DNA of 11,992 nucleotides from CAXCDZ01 sp963981525 (GTDB lineage: Bacteria > Patescibacteriota > Microgenomatia > UBA1400 > UBA12108): positions 1-11,992 of the forward strand of contig CAXCDZ010000023.1 in assembly GCA_963981525.1 (NCBI GenBank). Direction: 5' to 3'. The notes under the pieces are model-generated. The model made no database searches. It was not told the DNA's origin and saw only the letters and a list, made by a program, of their open reading frames with translations. Position numbers and translations under genes: made by a program. Shown piece by piece: positions 1 through 4,943 of the stretch (positions are counted from its first letter, which is position 1; each line of letters begins with the position of its first letter).

Positions 1-167
1 GTGAGTTGGGGCCTGTGATGGCAGAGCTACTTAAGCGGAAGGATGTAAAAAAGCAGGAGGGGGCTGTGGGAGTGTTGACTAAGAACGGGGTGACAAGGAC
101 TGGGGCATATAAGCAATTGGTTTGGCTGGCAATGATTAAGTTTGTCAGTCCAGAATGGTGGAGGTAG
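1..167 (+). CDS. yjjX: Inosine/xanthosine triphosphatase, YjjX/DUF84 family, C-terminal end only
   Basis: The reading frame enters the window from the left (first full codon at base 3) and stops at TAG 165-167, leaving 54 codons. The peptide contains ELGPVMAEL, then KKQEGAVGVLTKNGVTRTGAY, and ends FVSPEWWR. This matches the C-terminal pattern of YjjX/DUF84 proteins (GPVM, then a basic residue, EGA(I/V)G, T, TR, Y), as I recall it. Family members hydrolyse non-canonical purine nucleoside triphosphates such as ITP and XTP in the cytoplasm, keeping them out of nucleic acids. The next gene starts 6 bases after the stop, and its GGAGG ribosome-binding sequence lies inside this gene's last codons, so the two are probably cotranscribed. 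Catalytic residues lie upstream and cannot be checked; the family call rests on this tail alone. Confidence 0.8.
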   Translation, partial: ELGPVMAELLKRKDVKKQEGAVGVLTKNGVTRTGAYKQLVWLAMIKFVSPEWWR

Positions 168-173
168 AATAGG

Positions 174-701
174 ATGATGTTAATACCAATATTGAGCGCA
201 ATTAGTCGAGAGGAAGCAAGAAAGAATCTCGATGAGCTTAAGTTAATTAATAAGCGAGTAAGAATCGAAGTGGCGGATGGGCAGTTTGTGGATGAGTTGA
301 CAGTGGGTCCAAGCGACTTTGTGGAGGAGGATTTTGGCTCAATGAAAGTTGAGTATCACCTGATGGTGGACGATCCAACAGAGTGGATTAGAGAGTGTGT
401 GGAGTCAGGTGCCTCGATAATCATTGGGCAGATAGAGAGAATGGGGTCACAAGCTTTGTTTATTGATGATGTGGAGGAGAATGAGGGGGTGAAGGCGGGA
501 ATAGCTCTCGAGTACGGGACGCCTGTTGAGGAGATTGAGAGAGATACGCTGACGAGATTGCAGCTGATCCAGCTTAATTATGATGTAGGGAAGAAAGATG
601 AGATTAGTGAGAAAGCAAGTAAGTTGAGAGAAAAATATCAAGGAGAGATCTGGCTGAAGGAGAAAGGCCAGTCAGTGAGTGAGCTCTTTGTGTTAGACTA
701 A
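174..701 (+). CDS. Degenerate, shortened ribulose-phosphate 3-epimerase-like protein
   Basis: 175 residues with the opening of a ribulose-phosphate 3-epimerase barrel: PILSA (5-9), a RIEVADGQF segment (30-38) where the family has HVDVMDGHF, LTVGP (42-46), YHLMVDDP (61-68) matching the family HLMI-NP strand, and GIALEYGTPVEEI (109-121) matching the G-x-A-x-x-P-x-TP strand. True epimerases have about 220 residues and bind a metal through two His and two Asp. Here the first His is R30, the first catalytic Asp is E32, H62 is kept, and the late VDGG catalytic-Asp segment is absent: the chain ends at LFVLD without the last barrel strands. The protein is therefore probably not a normal epimerase; it may be inactive, regulatory or have another substrate. 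GGAGG at 160-164 supports ATG 174; ATG 177 is an alternative. It lies between a nucleotide-sanitising gene and a PfkB kinase. Confidence 0.7.
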   Translation: MMLIPILSAISREEARKNLDELKLINKRVRIEVADGQFVDELTVGPSDFVEEDFGSMKVEYHLMVDDPTEWIRECVESGASIIIGQIERMGSQALFIDDVEENEGVKAGIALEYGTPVEEIERDTLTRLQLIQLNYDVGKKDEISEKASKLREKYQGEIWLKEKGQSVSELFVLD

Positions 702-712
702 TAAGGATGGAT

Positions 713-742
713 ACCCCCCTTTGCATAAAGCTACGGAGGGGT
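713..742 (+). other. Small hairpin in the epimerase-like/kinase gap
   Basis: ACCCC (713-717) can pair with GGGGT (738-742), enclosing a second small stem CTTT (719-722) with AAAG (727-730). No T-run follows, so a standard intrinsic terminator is unlikely. It may be an attenuating or mRNA-end structure between the two genes, or chance. Confidence 0.25.
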
Positions 743-770
743 TGCGCAGTGTTTGTAAATTAGGAATAAT
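742..770 (+). promoter_or_regulatory. Possible promoter just upstream of the PfkB kinase
   Basis: TTGCGC (742-747), 17 bases, then AATAAT (765-770), then 6 bases to ATG 777. The -35 match is poor (3 of 6) but the spacing is ideal, and the distance from the -10-like box to the start codon equals that seen before the ldh gene and both PBP genes. If real, the transcript would begin at or next to the start codon. AGGA (762-765) could instead be a weak ribosome-binding sequence on an operon mRNA. Confidence 0.35.
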
Positions 771-776
771 GAGCTT

Positions 777-1730
777 ATGAATAACTATGATGTGGTGACA
801 GTGGGATCGGCGTCACTCGACATTTTTATGAAGAGTGATAAATTCCGAGTGATGAAGACTGGTGAGGTGCCCGGAGGAGTGGCGATGTGTGAAGTTTATG
901 GTGGGAAGATGGAGGTAGAAGAAGTGCTCATGACATCGGGAGGTGGAGGAACAAACTCGGCGGTGAGCCTGGCAAAAAAAGAACTAAAGACTGCAACTGT
1001 GATTGAGATGGGGAATGATCCGCAGGCACTGATCGTTCATCGAGATCTGGAGTCGGTGGGGGTGGAGACAAGGTTTATTGTGCAAGAACCAGATGAGACG
1101 ACGGCGATCTCGGTGATCTTGATTGCTGGGGATGGGGGCAGGAGTATTATGGTCCACAGGGGAGCAGCAGCGATGCTGACGAAGCGTGATATGCCACTGG
1201 ATGAGTTGGATACTCGATGGTTACATATTACGAGTCTAGGGGGGAATATAGAGCTATTGGAAACTCTTCTAAAGTGGGCAAAGACTAAGAAGGTAAGAGT
1301 GTCTTTTAACCCTGGAATGAAAGAGATTAATAAGAAAGAAAAATTGCGGAGACTTTTGCCAATGGTGGAGGTGCTATTTCTTAATCGAGAAGAGGCAGGG
1401 GCGCTGTGGGAGCTGGACGTAATGGATGAGAAGATCTGGAAGGATGGTCTTATGCCGAGTGAGTCTATGGTCACTGTGATTACGGATTCTTCGCGTGGAG
1501 GGAAGGTGATTGAGAAAGGGAAGGTGAAGTATTGGAGAGGGACAAAGATTAAGAAGGTGGTGGATACGACGGGGGCGGGGGATGCGTTTGCGAGTGGGTA
1601 TGTGGCGGCACTTCTGTATGGTCATAATTATGAGAAAGCTATTGAGTGGGGGAAGAAGAATGCGGTGAGTGTGGTTAAGCATGTGGGGGCAAAAAAAGGA
1701 TTGCTGACGTTAGCGGAGATTAATAAATAA
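777..1730 (+). CDS. PfkB-family carbohydrate/nucleoside kinase
   Basis: 317 residues, a normal length for the ribokinase/PfkB family, which transfers phosphate from ATP to a sugar or nucleoside hydroxyl in the cytoplasm. The N-terminal strand VVTVGSASLDIF (6-17) carries the substrate-contacting Asp (D15). A glycine-rich GGGGTNSAVSLAK segment (55-67) matches the first PfkB signature. The C-terminal signature DTTGAGDAFASGY (263-275) supplies the anion hole and the catalytic base D269. FNPG (177-180) and LNREEA (202-207) fit the interior strands. The substrate cannot be decided: ribose, fructose-6-phosphate, a nucleoside or another sugar is possible. Residues 24-50, between the first strand and the glycine-rich loop, are longer than in ribokinase and may form a lid. 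It follows the epimerase-like gene by 75 bases and faces the ldh gene. ATG 777 gives a full-length N-terminus. Confidence 0.9.
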   Translation: MNNYDVVTVGSASLDIFMKSDKFRVMKTGEVPGGVAMCEVYGGKMEVEEVLMTSGGGGTNSAVSLAKKELKTATVIEMGNDPQALIVHRDLESVGVETRFIVQEPDETTAISVILIAGDGGRSIMVHRGAAAMLTKRDMPLDELDTRWLHITSLGGNIELLETLLKWAKTKKVRVSFNPGMKEINKKEKLRRLLPMVEVLFLNREEAGALWELDVMDEKIWKDGLMPSESMVTVITDSSRGGKVIEKGKVKYWRGTKIKKVVDTTGAGDAFASGYVAALLYGHNYEKAIEWGKKNAVSVVKHVGAKKGLLTLAEINK

Positions 1731-1765
1731 TATCTTTGTCGTAAAATATTTCCTCTCATCACCGA

Positions 1766-1965
1766 CATCCTCAGTAAGCAGAAATTATTAACTCCGGTAC
1801 TACTTGATTTACTGGATGAGTAGCGTTCGACCGTTAGGAGAATACTCTACACTTGCTCTCTAACTACTCCCCAGTCACGCCAGCCTGATGCACAGGTCAC
1901 TACGTGACTTGTTGTATGCATCAAGCGTAGGTCGTACTAATTTTACTTACATGAGTCTGCTGGGG
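1766..1965 (+). other. Structured convergent intergenic element, copy A (candidate RNA)
   Basis: The gap 1731-1975 separates two converging genes and has no credible ORF. It is dense in complementary segments: CATCC-(TC)-AGTAA (1766-1777) with TTACTGGATG (1809-1818); AGTAG (1819-1823) with CTACT (1864-1868), enclosing TTAGGAGA (1834-1841) with TCTCTAA (1857-1863); GATGCA (1887-1892) with TGCATC (1917-1922), enclosing an 8-bp stem CAGGTCAC (1893-1900) with GTGACTTG (1904-1911); and CCCCAG (1869-1874) with CTGGGG (1960-1965). Several ordered motifs recur in the gap at 4738-4943. The stem contains a G-U pair that works only in plus-strand RNA, suggesting plus orientation as a 3'UTR or small RNA. 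No T-tract follows, so it is not a classical terminator. Confidence 0.45.
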
Positions 1966-1975
1966 CGATGAATGA

Positions 1976-2908
1976 TTAAATGGTTTTGATGTGACTGCGG
2001 ATGATGTCGGCAGAGTTAATTAGCTCTTGTTTTTCTTGCATGGTGAGGGGGAGTTCGACTGGGTGGATGACCCCGTTTCTTCCGAGGATGCATGGGAGGG
2101 AGAGGGCAACGTTTTTGAGTCCATACTCACCAGTGAGCGTGGTGCTGAGGGGGATGACTTTTTTCTTGTCGTGTTTGATGACATCGATGATGTGGGTGAG
2201 TGCGGAGCTGATGCCGTAGTATGTTGCGCCCTTACCTTCGATGATTTTGTAGGCATCTTTGCGAGTTTCTTCTAGCGCCCAAGCAAATTGGTCAGGAGAG
2301 AACTCTGGGAAAGAAAGGAGTGGTTTGCCACCGATGGTGGCGGTGGAGGAGGGAGCGAATGAGGAGTCGCCGTGTTCGCCGAGGATGTAAGCATGAATAC
2401 TAGTGGGGCTAATATCAAGTAGTTTGGCAAGGTGAGTTCTGTAACGGGCGGTGTCCAAGATGGTGCCAGAGCCAAAGACTCTTCCTGCTGGTAAGCCTGC
2501 TAGTTGAGTAGCTCGATAGGTCATGACGTCCAGAGGGTTACTAACCATTAGGATGAGGGTGTTGGGGGCATGCTTGACTATCTGGGGGATGAGCTTGTCG
2601 ACTACTTTGCAGTTATCTTTGTTAAGATCGAGACGAGTTTGACCTGGCTTTTGACCACATCCAGCCGTGAAGATGACGAGATCGGTGCCGCGAAGGTCAG
2701 CGTAGTTGTCGGTGGCAATGATTTGAGTGTTTTGGTAAAAAGGGGATCCATGAACGAGGTCATACATTTCACCCTCGGCTTTTTTGAGATCGCGACTGAC
2801 GAGAATTAGTTTGGTGGCGAGGCCACGAAGCAGAGTGGCATAGGCGGTAGTGACACCGACTTTGCCAAGACCGACGATTGCGACTTGGAAGTTCTCTTGG
2901 GCAGGCAT
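1976..2908 (-). CDS. ldh: L-lactate dehydrogenase (LDH/MDH family)
   Basis: 310 residues, full length. It interconverts pyruvate and L-lactate with a nicotinamide cofactor in the cytoplasm, the usual way a fermenting cell regenerates oxidised cofactor. Visible landmarks: dinucleotide-binding GLGKVG (13-18); mobile loop GQKPGQTR (85-92), with Gln (Q86) at the substrate-deciding position where malate dehydrogenases have Arg, and R92; NPLDV (124-128); LDTAR (151-155), with the carboxylate-binding Arg; the GEHGDS segment (177-182), with catalytic H179; and ATYYGIS near the C-terminal third. The odd point is the end of the second strand, LILVSRD (34-40): the acidic residue that normally holds the NAD ribose is S38, followed by R39, which could favour NADP(H). 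It is the only gene on its strand here, convergent with pfkB and divergent from cmk. No Shine-Dalgarno sequence precedes ATG 2908. Confidence 0.92.
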   Translation of the reverse strand: MPAQENFQVAIVGLGKVGVTTAYATLLRGLATKLILVSRDLKKAEGEMYDLVHGSPFYQNTQIIATDNYADLRGTDLVIFTAGCGQKPGQTRLDLNKDNCKVVDKLIPQIVKHAPNTLILMVSNPLDVMTYRATQLAGLPAGRVFGSGTILDTARYRTHLAKLLDISPTSIHAYILGEHGDSSFAPSSTATIGGKPLLSFPEFSPDQFAWALEETRKDAYKIIEGKGATYYGISSALTHIIDVIKHDKKKVIPLSTTLTGEYGLKNVALSLPCILGRNGVIHPVELPLTMQEKQELINSADIIRSHIKTI

Positions 2909-2914
2909 GAGGTT

Positions 2915-2923
2915 AGTGTATCA
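2915..2923 (-). promoter_or_regulatory. Extended -10 promoter for ldh, probably leaderless
   Basis: On the minus strand TGA-TACACT (2923 to 2915) is an extended -10 element. Six bases separate it from ATG 2908, so transcription should begin at or within a base of the start codon, agreeing with the lack of a ribosome-binding sequence. No good -35 is seen at 17 bases; extended -10 promoters can work without one. Confidence 0.45.
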
Positions 2924-2942
2924 GCATATCGGCGTGTCTGCT

Positions 2943-2961
2943 AGTCAGTCAGTCAGTCAGT
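2943..2961. repeat. Tetranucleotide tandem repeat (AGTC)4AGT
   Basis: Four full AGTC units plus AGT lie in the 92-base divergent region between ldh and the first cytidylate kinase, upstream of both predicted -10 boxes. The tract is a possible slippage site. Length changes would move upstream sites relative to both promoters without altering either coding frame. Confidence 0.85.
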
Positions 2962-2984
2962 GTGTCGGTGGAGAGGTGATCTTG

Positions 2985-2993
2985 TGATACGAT
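2985..2993 (+). promoter_or_regulatory. Extended -10 promoter for first cytidylate kinase, probably leaderless
   Basis: TGA-TACGAT (2985-2993) is an extended -10 element ending 7 bases before GTG 3001. It nearly equals the TGA-TACACT element facing the other way for ldh. GATAAT (2991-2996) is an overlapping alternative. No ribosome-binding sequence fits before GTG, so a leaderless message is likely. Confidence 0.45.
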
Positions 2994-3000
2994 AATAGAC

Positions 3001-3681
3001 GTGCAAAACAAGATATTTCAGATCGCAATAGATGGGCCGGTAGGGGCGGGAAAGAGTACAGTGGCGAAGCTTGTGGCAGATAAGCTAGGAATCGTCTATG
3101 TGGATACGGGAGCGATGTACCGAGCAGTGGGGCTGTATATGAAGACTCAGGGAATGGATTGGCATGATGAAGGTGGAGTTAGTGAATTGTTAGAAAAAGT
3201 AGAGATTAGTCTTGAGCCACCAAATGGAGAGAAAAAGGATGGAAGGAATGTGACGGTGTTACTCAATGGAGTGGACGTGAGTTGGGAAATCAGAAAAGCA
3301 GATATGGGAGAGGGAGCAAGCGTGGTCTCTCAGTACAAAGCAGTGAGAGAAAAATTAGTTAGTTTGCAAAGAGAAATGGCAAAGGGAATGTCGGTGATAA
3401 TGGAAGGGAGAGATATAGGAACAAAAGTTTTGCCCAATGCCAAGCTCAAGATTTACTTGGATGCAAAGCCAATCGAGAGAGCTAAGCGTAAGAAGGATCA
3501 GATGGCCAAGGGGGGTGAGGAGATTACACTTGAAGAAGCTGAAAAAGATGTTGATACTCGAGATAATAGAGAGATGAATCGAGAGATTGATCCACTCCGA
3601 CCAGCAGATAATGCCTGGATATTTGATACGACGGGGTTGCCTGTGGAGCAAGTTGTGAGTAGAATAGCCGAGAAAGTCTAA
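3001..3681 (+). CDS. cmk: Cytidylate kinase, first of a tandem pair
   Basis: 226 residues, the usual length. It transfers phosphate from ATP to CMP or dCMP, feeding RNA and DNA precursor pools. Landmarks: P-loop DGPVGAGKST (11-20); DTGAMYRA, which contacts the nucleotide; an intact MEGRDIGT, with its monophosphate-binding Arg; LID sequence RDNREMNREIDPL, with regularly spaced Arg residues; and C-terminal FDTTGLPVEQVV. All typical motifs are present, so this is probably the working CMP kinase of the cell. The start is GTG 3001, because translation from it begins directly at the conserved FQIAIDGP strand; there is no upstream in-frame alternative with a ribosome-binding site, and an extended -10 box lies 7 bases away. 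The second kinase gene follows after 16 bases in the same apparent operon. Confidence 0.93.
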   Translation: MQNKIFQIAIDGPVGAGKSTVAKLVADKLGIVYVDTGAMYRAVGLYMKTQGMDWHDEGGVSELLEKVEISLEPPNGEKKDGRNVTVLLNGVDVSWEIRKADMGEGASVVSQYKAVREKLVSLQREMAKGMSVIMEGRDIGTKVLPNAKLKIYLDAKPIERAKRKKDQMAKGGEEITLEEAEKDVDTRDNREMNREIDPLRPADNAWIFDTTGLPVEQVVSRIAEKV

Positions 3682-3697
3682 ACAAGAAAGAAGTATT

Positions 3698-4399
3698 ATG
3701 ACAACTGGATTCCAGATTGCGATTGATGGGCCGGTGGCGGCAGGTAAGAGCAGTGTGGCCAGAGAGCTTGCTCGAACTACGGGATTTGTTTATGTGGATA
3801 CGGGAGCGATGTATAGGGCCGTGACACTGATGGCGATTAGAAATGAGATAGAACTATCTGACGAGGATGCGCTTAGTCAATTAGTAAGGCGAATTGAGAT
3901 TGATGTAAGAAGTCCAGAAGGAGATGAGAAGGATGGTCGGCTGAGCACGGTGCTAGTGGACGGCGAGGACGTGAGTTGGGAAATAAGGGAGGCCAAAATT
4001 AGTGCGGTGGTGGCAGAAGTAGCCTCAAAGCCTAGGGTGCGTGAGGTGTTGGTGCCCGTGCAAAGGAGAATTGCGCTAGGAAAGGATGTGGTGATGGAGG
4101 GGAGAGATATAACATATATAGTGTTACCTGACGCTGAACTGAAGATTTATTTGAGCGCGAGGGAAGATGTGCGAGTTGAGAGGTATCATTCGATGCTTGT
4201 TAATAAGAACAAGGATGTGACTCATGATTATGCAAGAAAAATTTTGAGAGAAAGAGATGAGTTGGATGCGACGCGTGAGGCGAGTCCGCTGAGAATCGTG
4301 CCTGGTGCGTGGGAACTAGATACTAGTGAGTTGACAATTAAGGGAGTGGTCGAGAAGATAGTACAGAGAATAGAAGAGATAAAAGAAGAAGAAAAATGA
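3698..4399 (+). CDS. Cytidylate kinase paralogue, second of a tandem pair, altered motif
   Basis: 233 residues, clearly homologous along its length to the preceding kinase. Shared stretches include QIAIDGPV, GKS, YVDTGAMYRAV, EKDGR, DVSWEIR and EGRDI, so the pair looks like an old tandem duplication. The P-loop is GPVAAGKSS (11-19). Where the first copy and the family have GRDIGT, this copy has GRDITYIVLPD: the usual Gly-Thr is Thr-Tyr next to the nucleotide-binding Arg. The LID segment RERDELDATREASPL keeps Arg spacing, and ELDTSEL matches the C-terminal DTT strand. It may have shifted nucleotide preference or a partner role; the P-loop says it still binds a nucleotide. ATG 3698 lies 16 bases after the first copy, with weak AAGAAAGAAG upstream; the 3' end overlaps the next gene in ATGA. 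Confidence 0.88.
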   Translation: MTTGFQIAIDGPVAAGKSSVARELARTTGFVYVDTGAMYRAVTLMAIRNEIELSDEDALSQLVRRIEIDVRSPEGDEKDGRLSTVLVDGEDVSWEIREAKISAVVAEVASKPRVREVLVPVQRRIALGKDVVMEGRDITYIVLPDAELKIYLSAREDVRVERYHSMLVNKNKDVTHDYARKILRERDELDATREASPLRIVPGAWELDTSELTIKGVVEKIVQRIEEIKEEEK

Positions 4400-4737
4400 A
4401 AAAAATAATCGAGGAAAAGCCAGATTTTTCTGCGAAAGAGAATAAATCAAAGGATAAAAAAAAGAACCCCACTTCGCCTAAAGGCTCCGCAGGGGCACGG
4501 AAGGCGGTAAAGAAGAGGAAGAAAGCTAAAAAACAAGACAAGATGGCGAGGTGGAGCGGGATGATTCTTTTTGTAATTTTATTATTGGTTGGATTTTTGA
4601 TGTGGGTGGCGGGAGAGGTAAAGACTTCGACGTCTGTAACTCCTGTGAGTAGAGAGCGGGGGGTAGAGACTCAGTCGCGAGTGGTTCCGAGTGGGCAGGG
4701 AGTGGAAATCGGGAGTGAGAGAGTGGTAATTGAGTAA
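4396..4737 (+). CDS. Small, very basic single-pass membrane protein, unknown function
   Basis: 113 residues; I do not recognise a family. Residues 1-52 are dominated by Lys and Arg, then a hydrophobic helix WSGMILFVILLLVGFLMWVAG (53-73), then about 40 mainly polar residues ending EVKTSTS to RVVIE. By the positive-inside rule the basic part is cytoplasmic and the tail outside. Its ATG overlaps the stop of the second cytidylate kinase (ATGA, 4396-4399), so translation is probably coupled. Codons 23-38 fall in a GC-rich patch (4467-4500) with short complementary runs, unlike the A-rich Lys codons around it; the peptide KGSAGAR there resembles KGSPAGER within the palindromic segment of the PBP-1 gene. 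The basic part might contact nucleic acid or acidic phospholipid; that is a guess. The ORF is likely real because of the overlap, clear topology and purine-rich codons. Confidence 0.7.
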   Translation: MKKIIEEKPDFSAKENKSKDKKKNPTSPKGSAGARKAVKKRKKAKKQDKMARWSGMILFVILLLVGFLMWVAGEVKTSTSVTPVSRERGVETQSRVVPSGQGVEIGSERVVIE

Positions 4738-4799
4738 TTGAGAATCATATAATTTGCGAGTAATCTGAGTAGGTGTAATTTTGCTGGCGAGAACTCTCT

Positions 4800-4905
4800 T
4801 TAGGAAAAATATCACTCGACCGTTGCACTTGCTCGTAACATTTTTCTTAATAGGTTCGGGCTACTCACGTAAACCTGACTTTCAGGTTGCTTTGCAACTT
4901 GTGAG
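4800..4905 (+). other. Structured convergent intergenic element, copy B (candidate RNA)
   Basis: The gap 4738-4943 between two converging genes has no credible ORF. TTAGGAAAAAT (4800-4810) pairs with ATTTTTCTTAA (4840-4850), 11 bp with one G-U that forms only in plus-strand RNA. CAGGTTGC (4883-4890) pairs with GCAACTTG (4894-4901), also with one plus-strand-only G-U. CCTGA (4874-4878) can instead pair with TCAGG (4882-4886), which competes for the same arm, and CTCAC (4864-4868) pairs with GTGAG (4901-4905). Motifs CGACCGTT, CACTTGCTC, TAAC, CTACTC, CACG, CCTGA and the CAGGT-ACTTGT hairpin occur in the same order as in the 1731-1975 gap. No T-run follows the hairpin. Confidence 0.45.
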
Positions 4906-4943
4906 ACTGCACAAAACTAACCCACTCAATTACTGTGTATAAA

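Noticed and set aside
1037..1682. Minus-strand ORFs of 145 and 102 codons under the PfkB kinase
   Set aside because: Low-complexity Ser/Pro/Arg-rich translations expected from the complement of purine-rich coding sequence; the plus-strand kinase explains the DNA.
1826..1869. Integron attC site in copy A (GTTAG...CTAAC arms)
   Set aside because: The arms do not fit the GTTRRRY/RYYYAAC core, there is no integrase or cassette array, and the arm arrangement differs in copy B.
1893..1912. Classical intrinsic terminators at the shared hairpins
   Set aside because: Neither hairpin is followed by a T-run, and the shared sequence extends well beyond the stem.
1731..1975. tRNA, tmRNA, RNase P or SRP RNA in the convergent gaps
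   Set aside because: No cloverleaf with a proper T-arm, and none of the conserved core sequences I know for those RNAs is visible.
1976..2908. Malate dehydrogenase instead of lactate dehydrogenase
   Set aside because: The specificity loop reads GQKPGQTR with Gln, not Arg, at the substrate-deciding position.
2943..2961. CRISPR-like repeat
   Set aside because: A simple 4-base tandem tract with no spacers, and no cas genes in the window.
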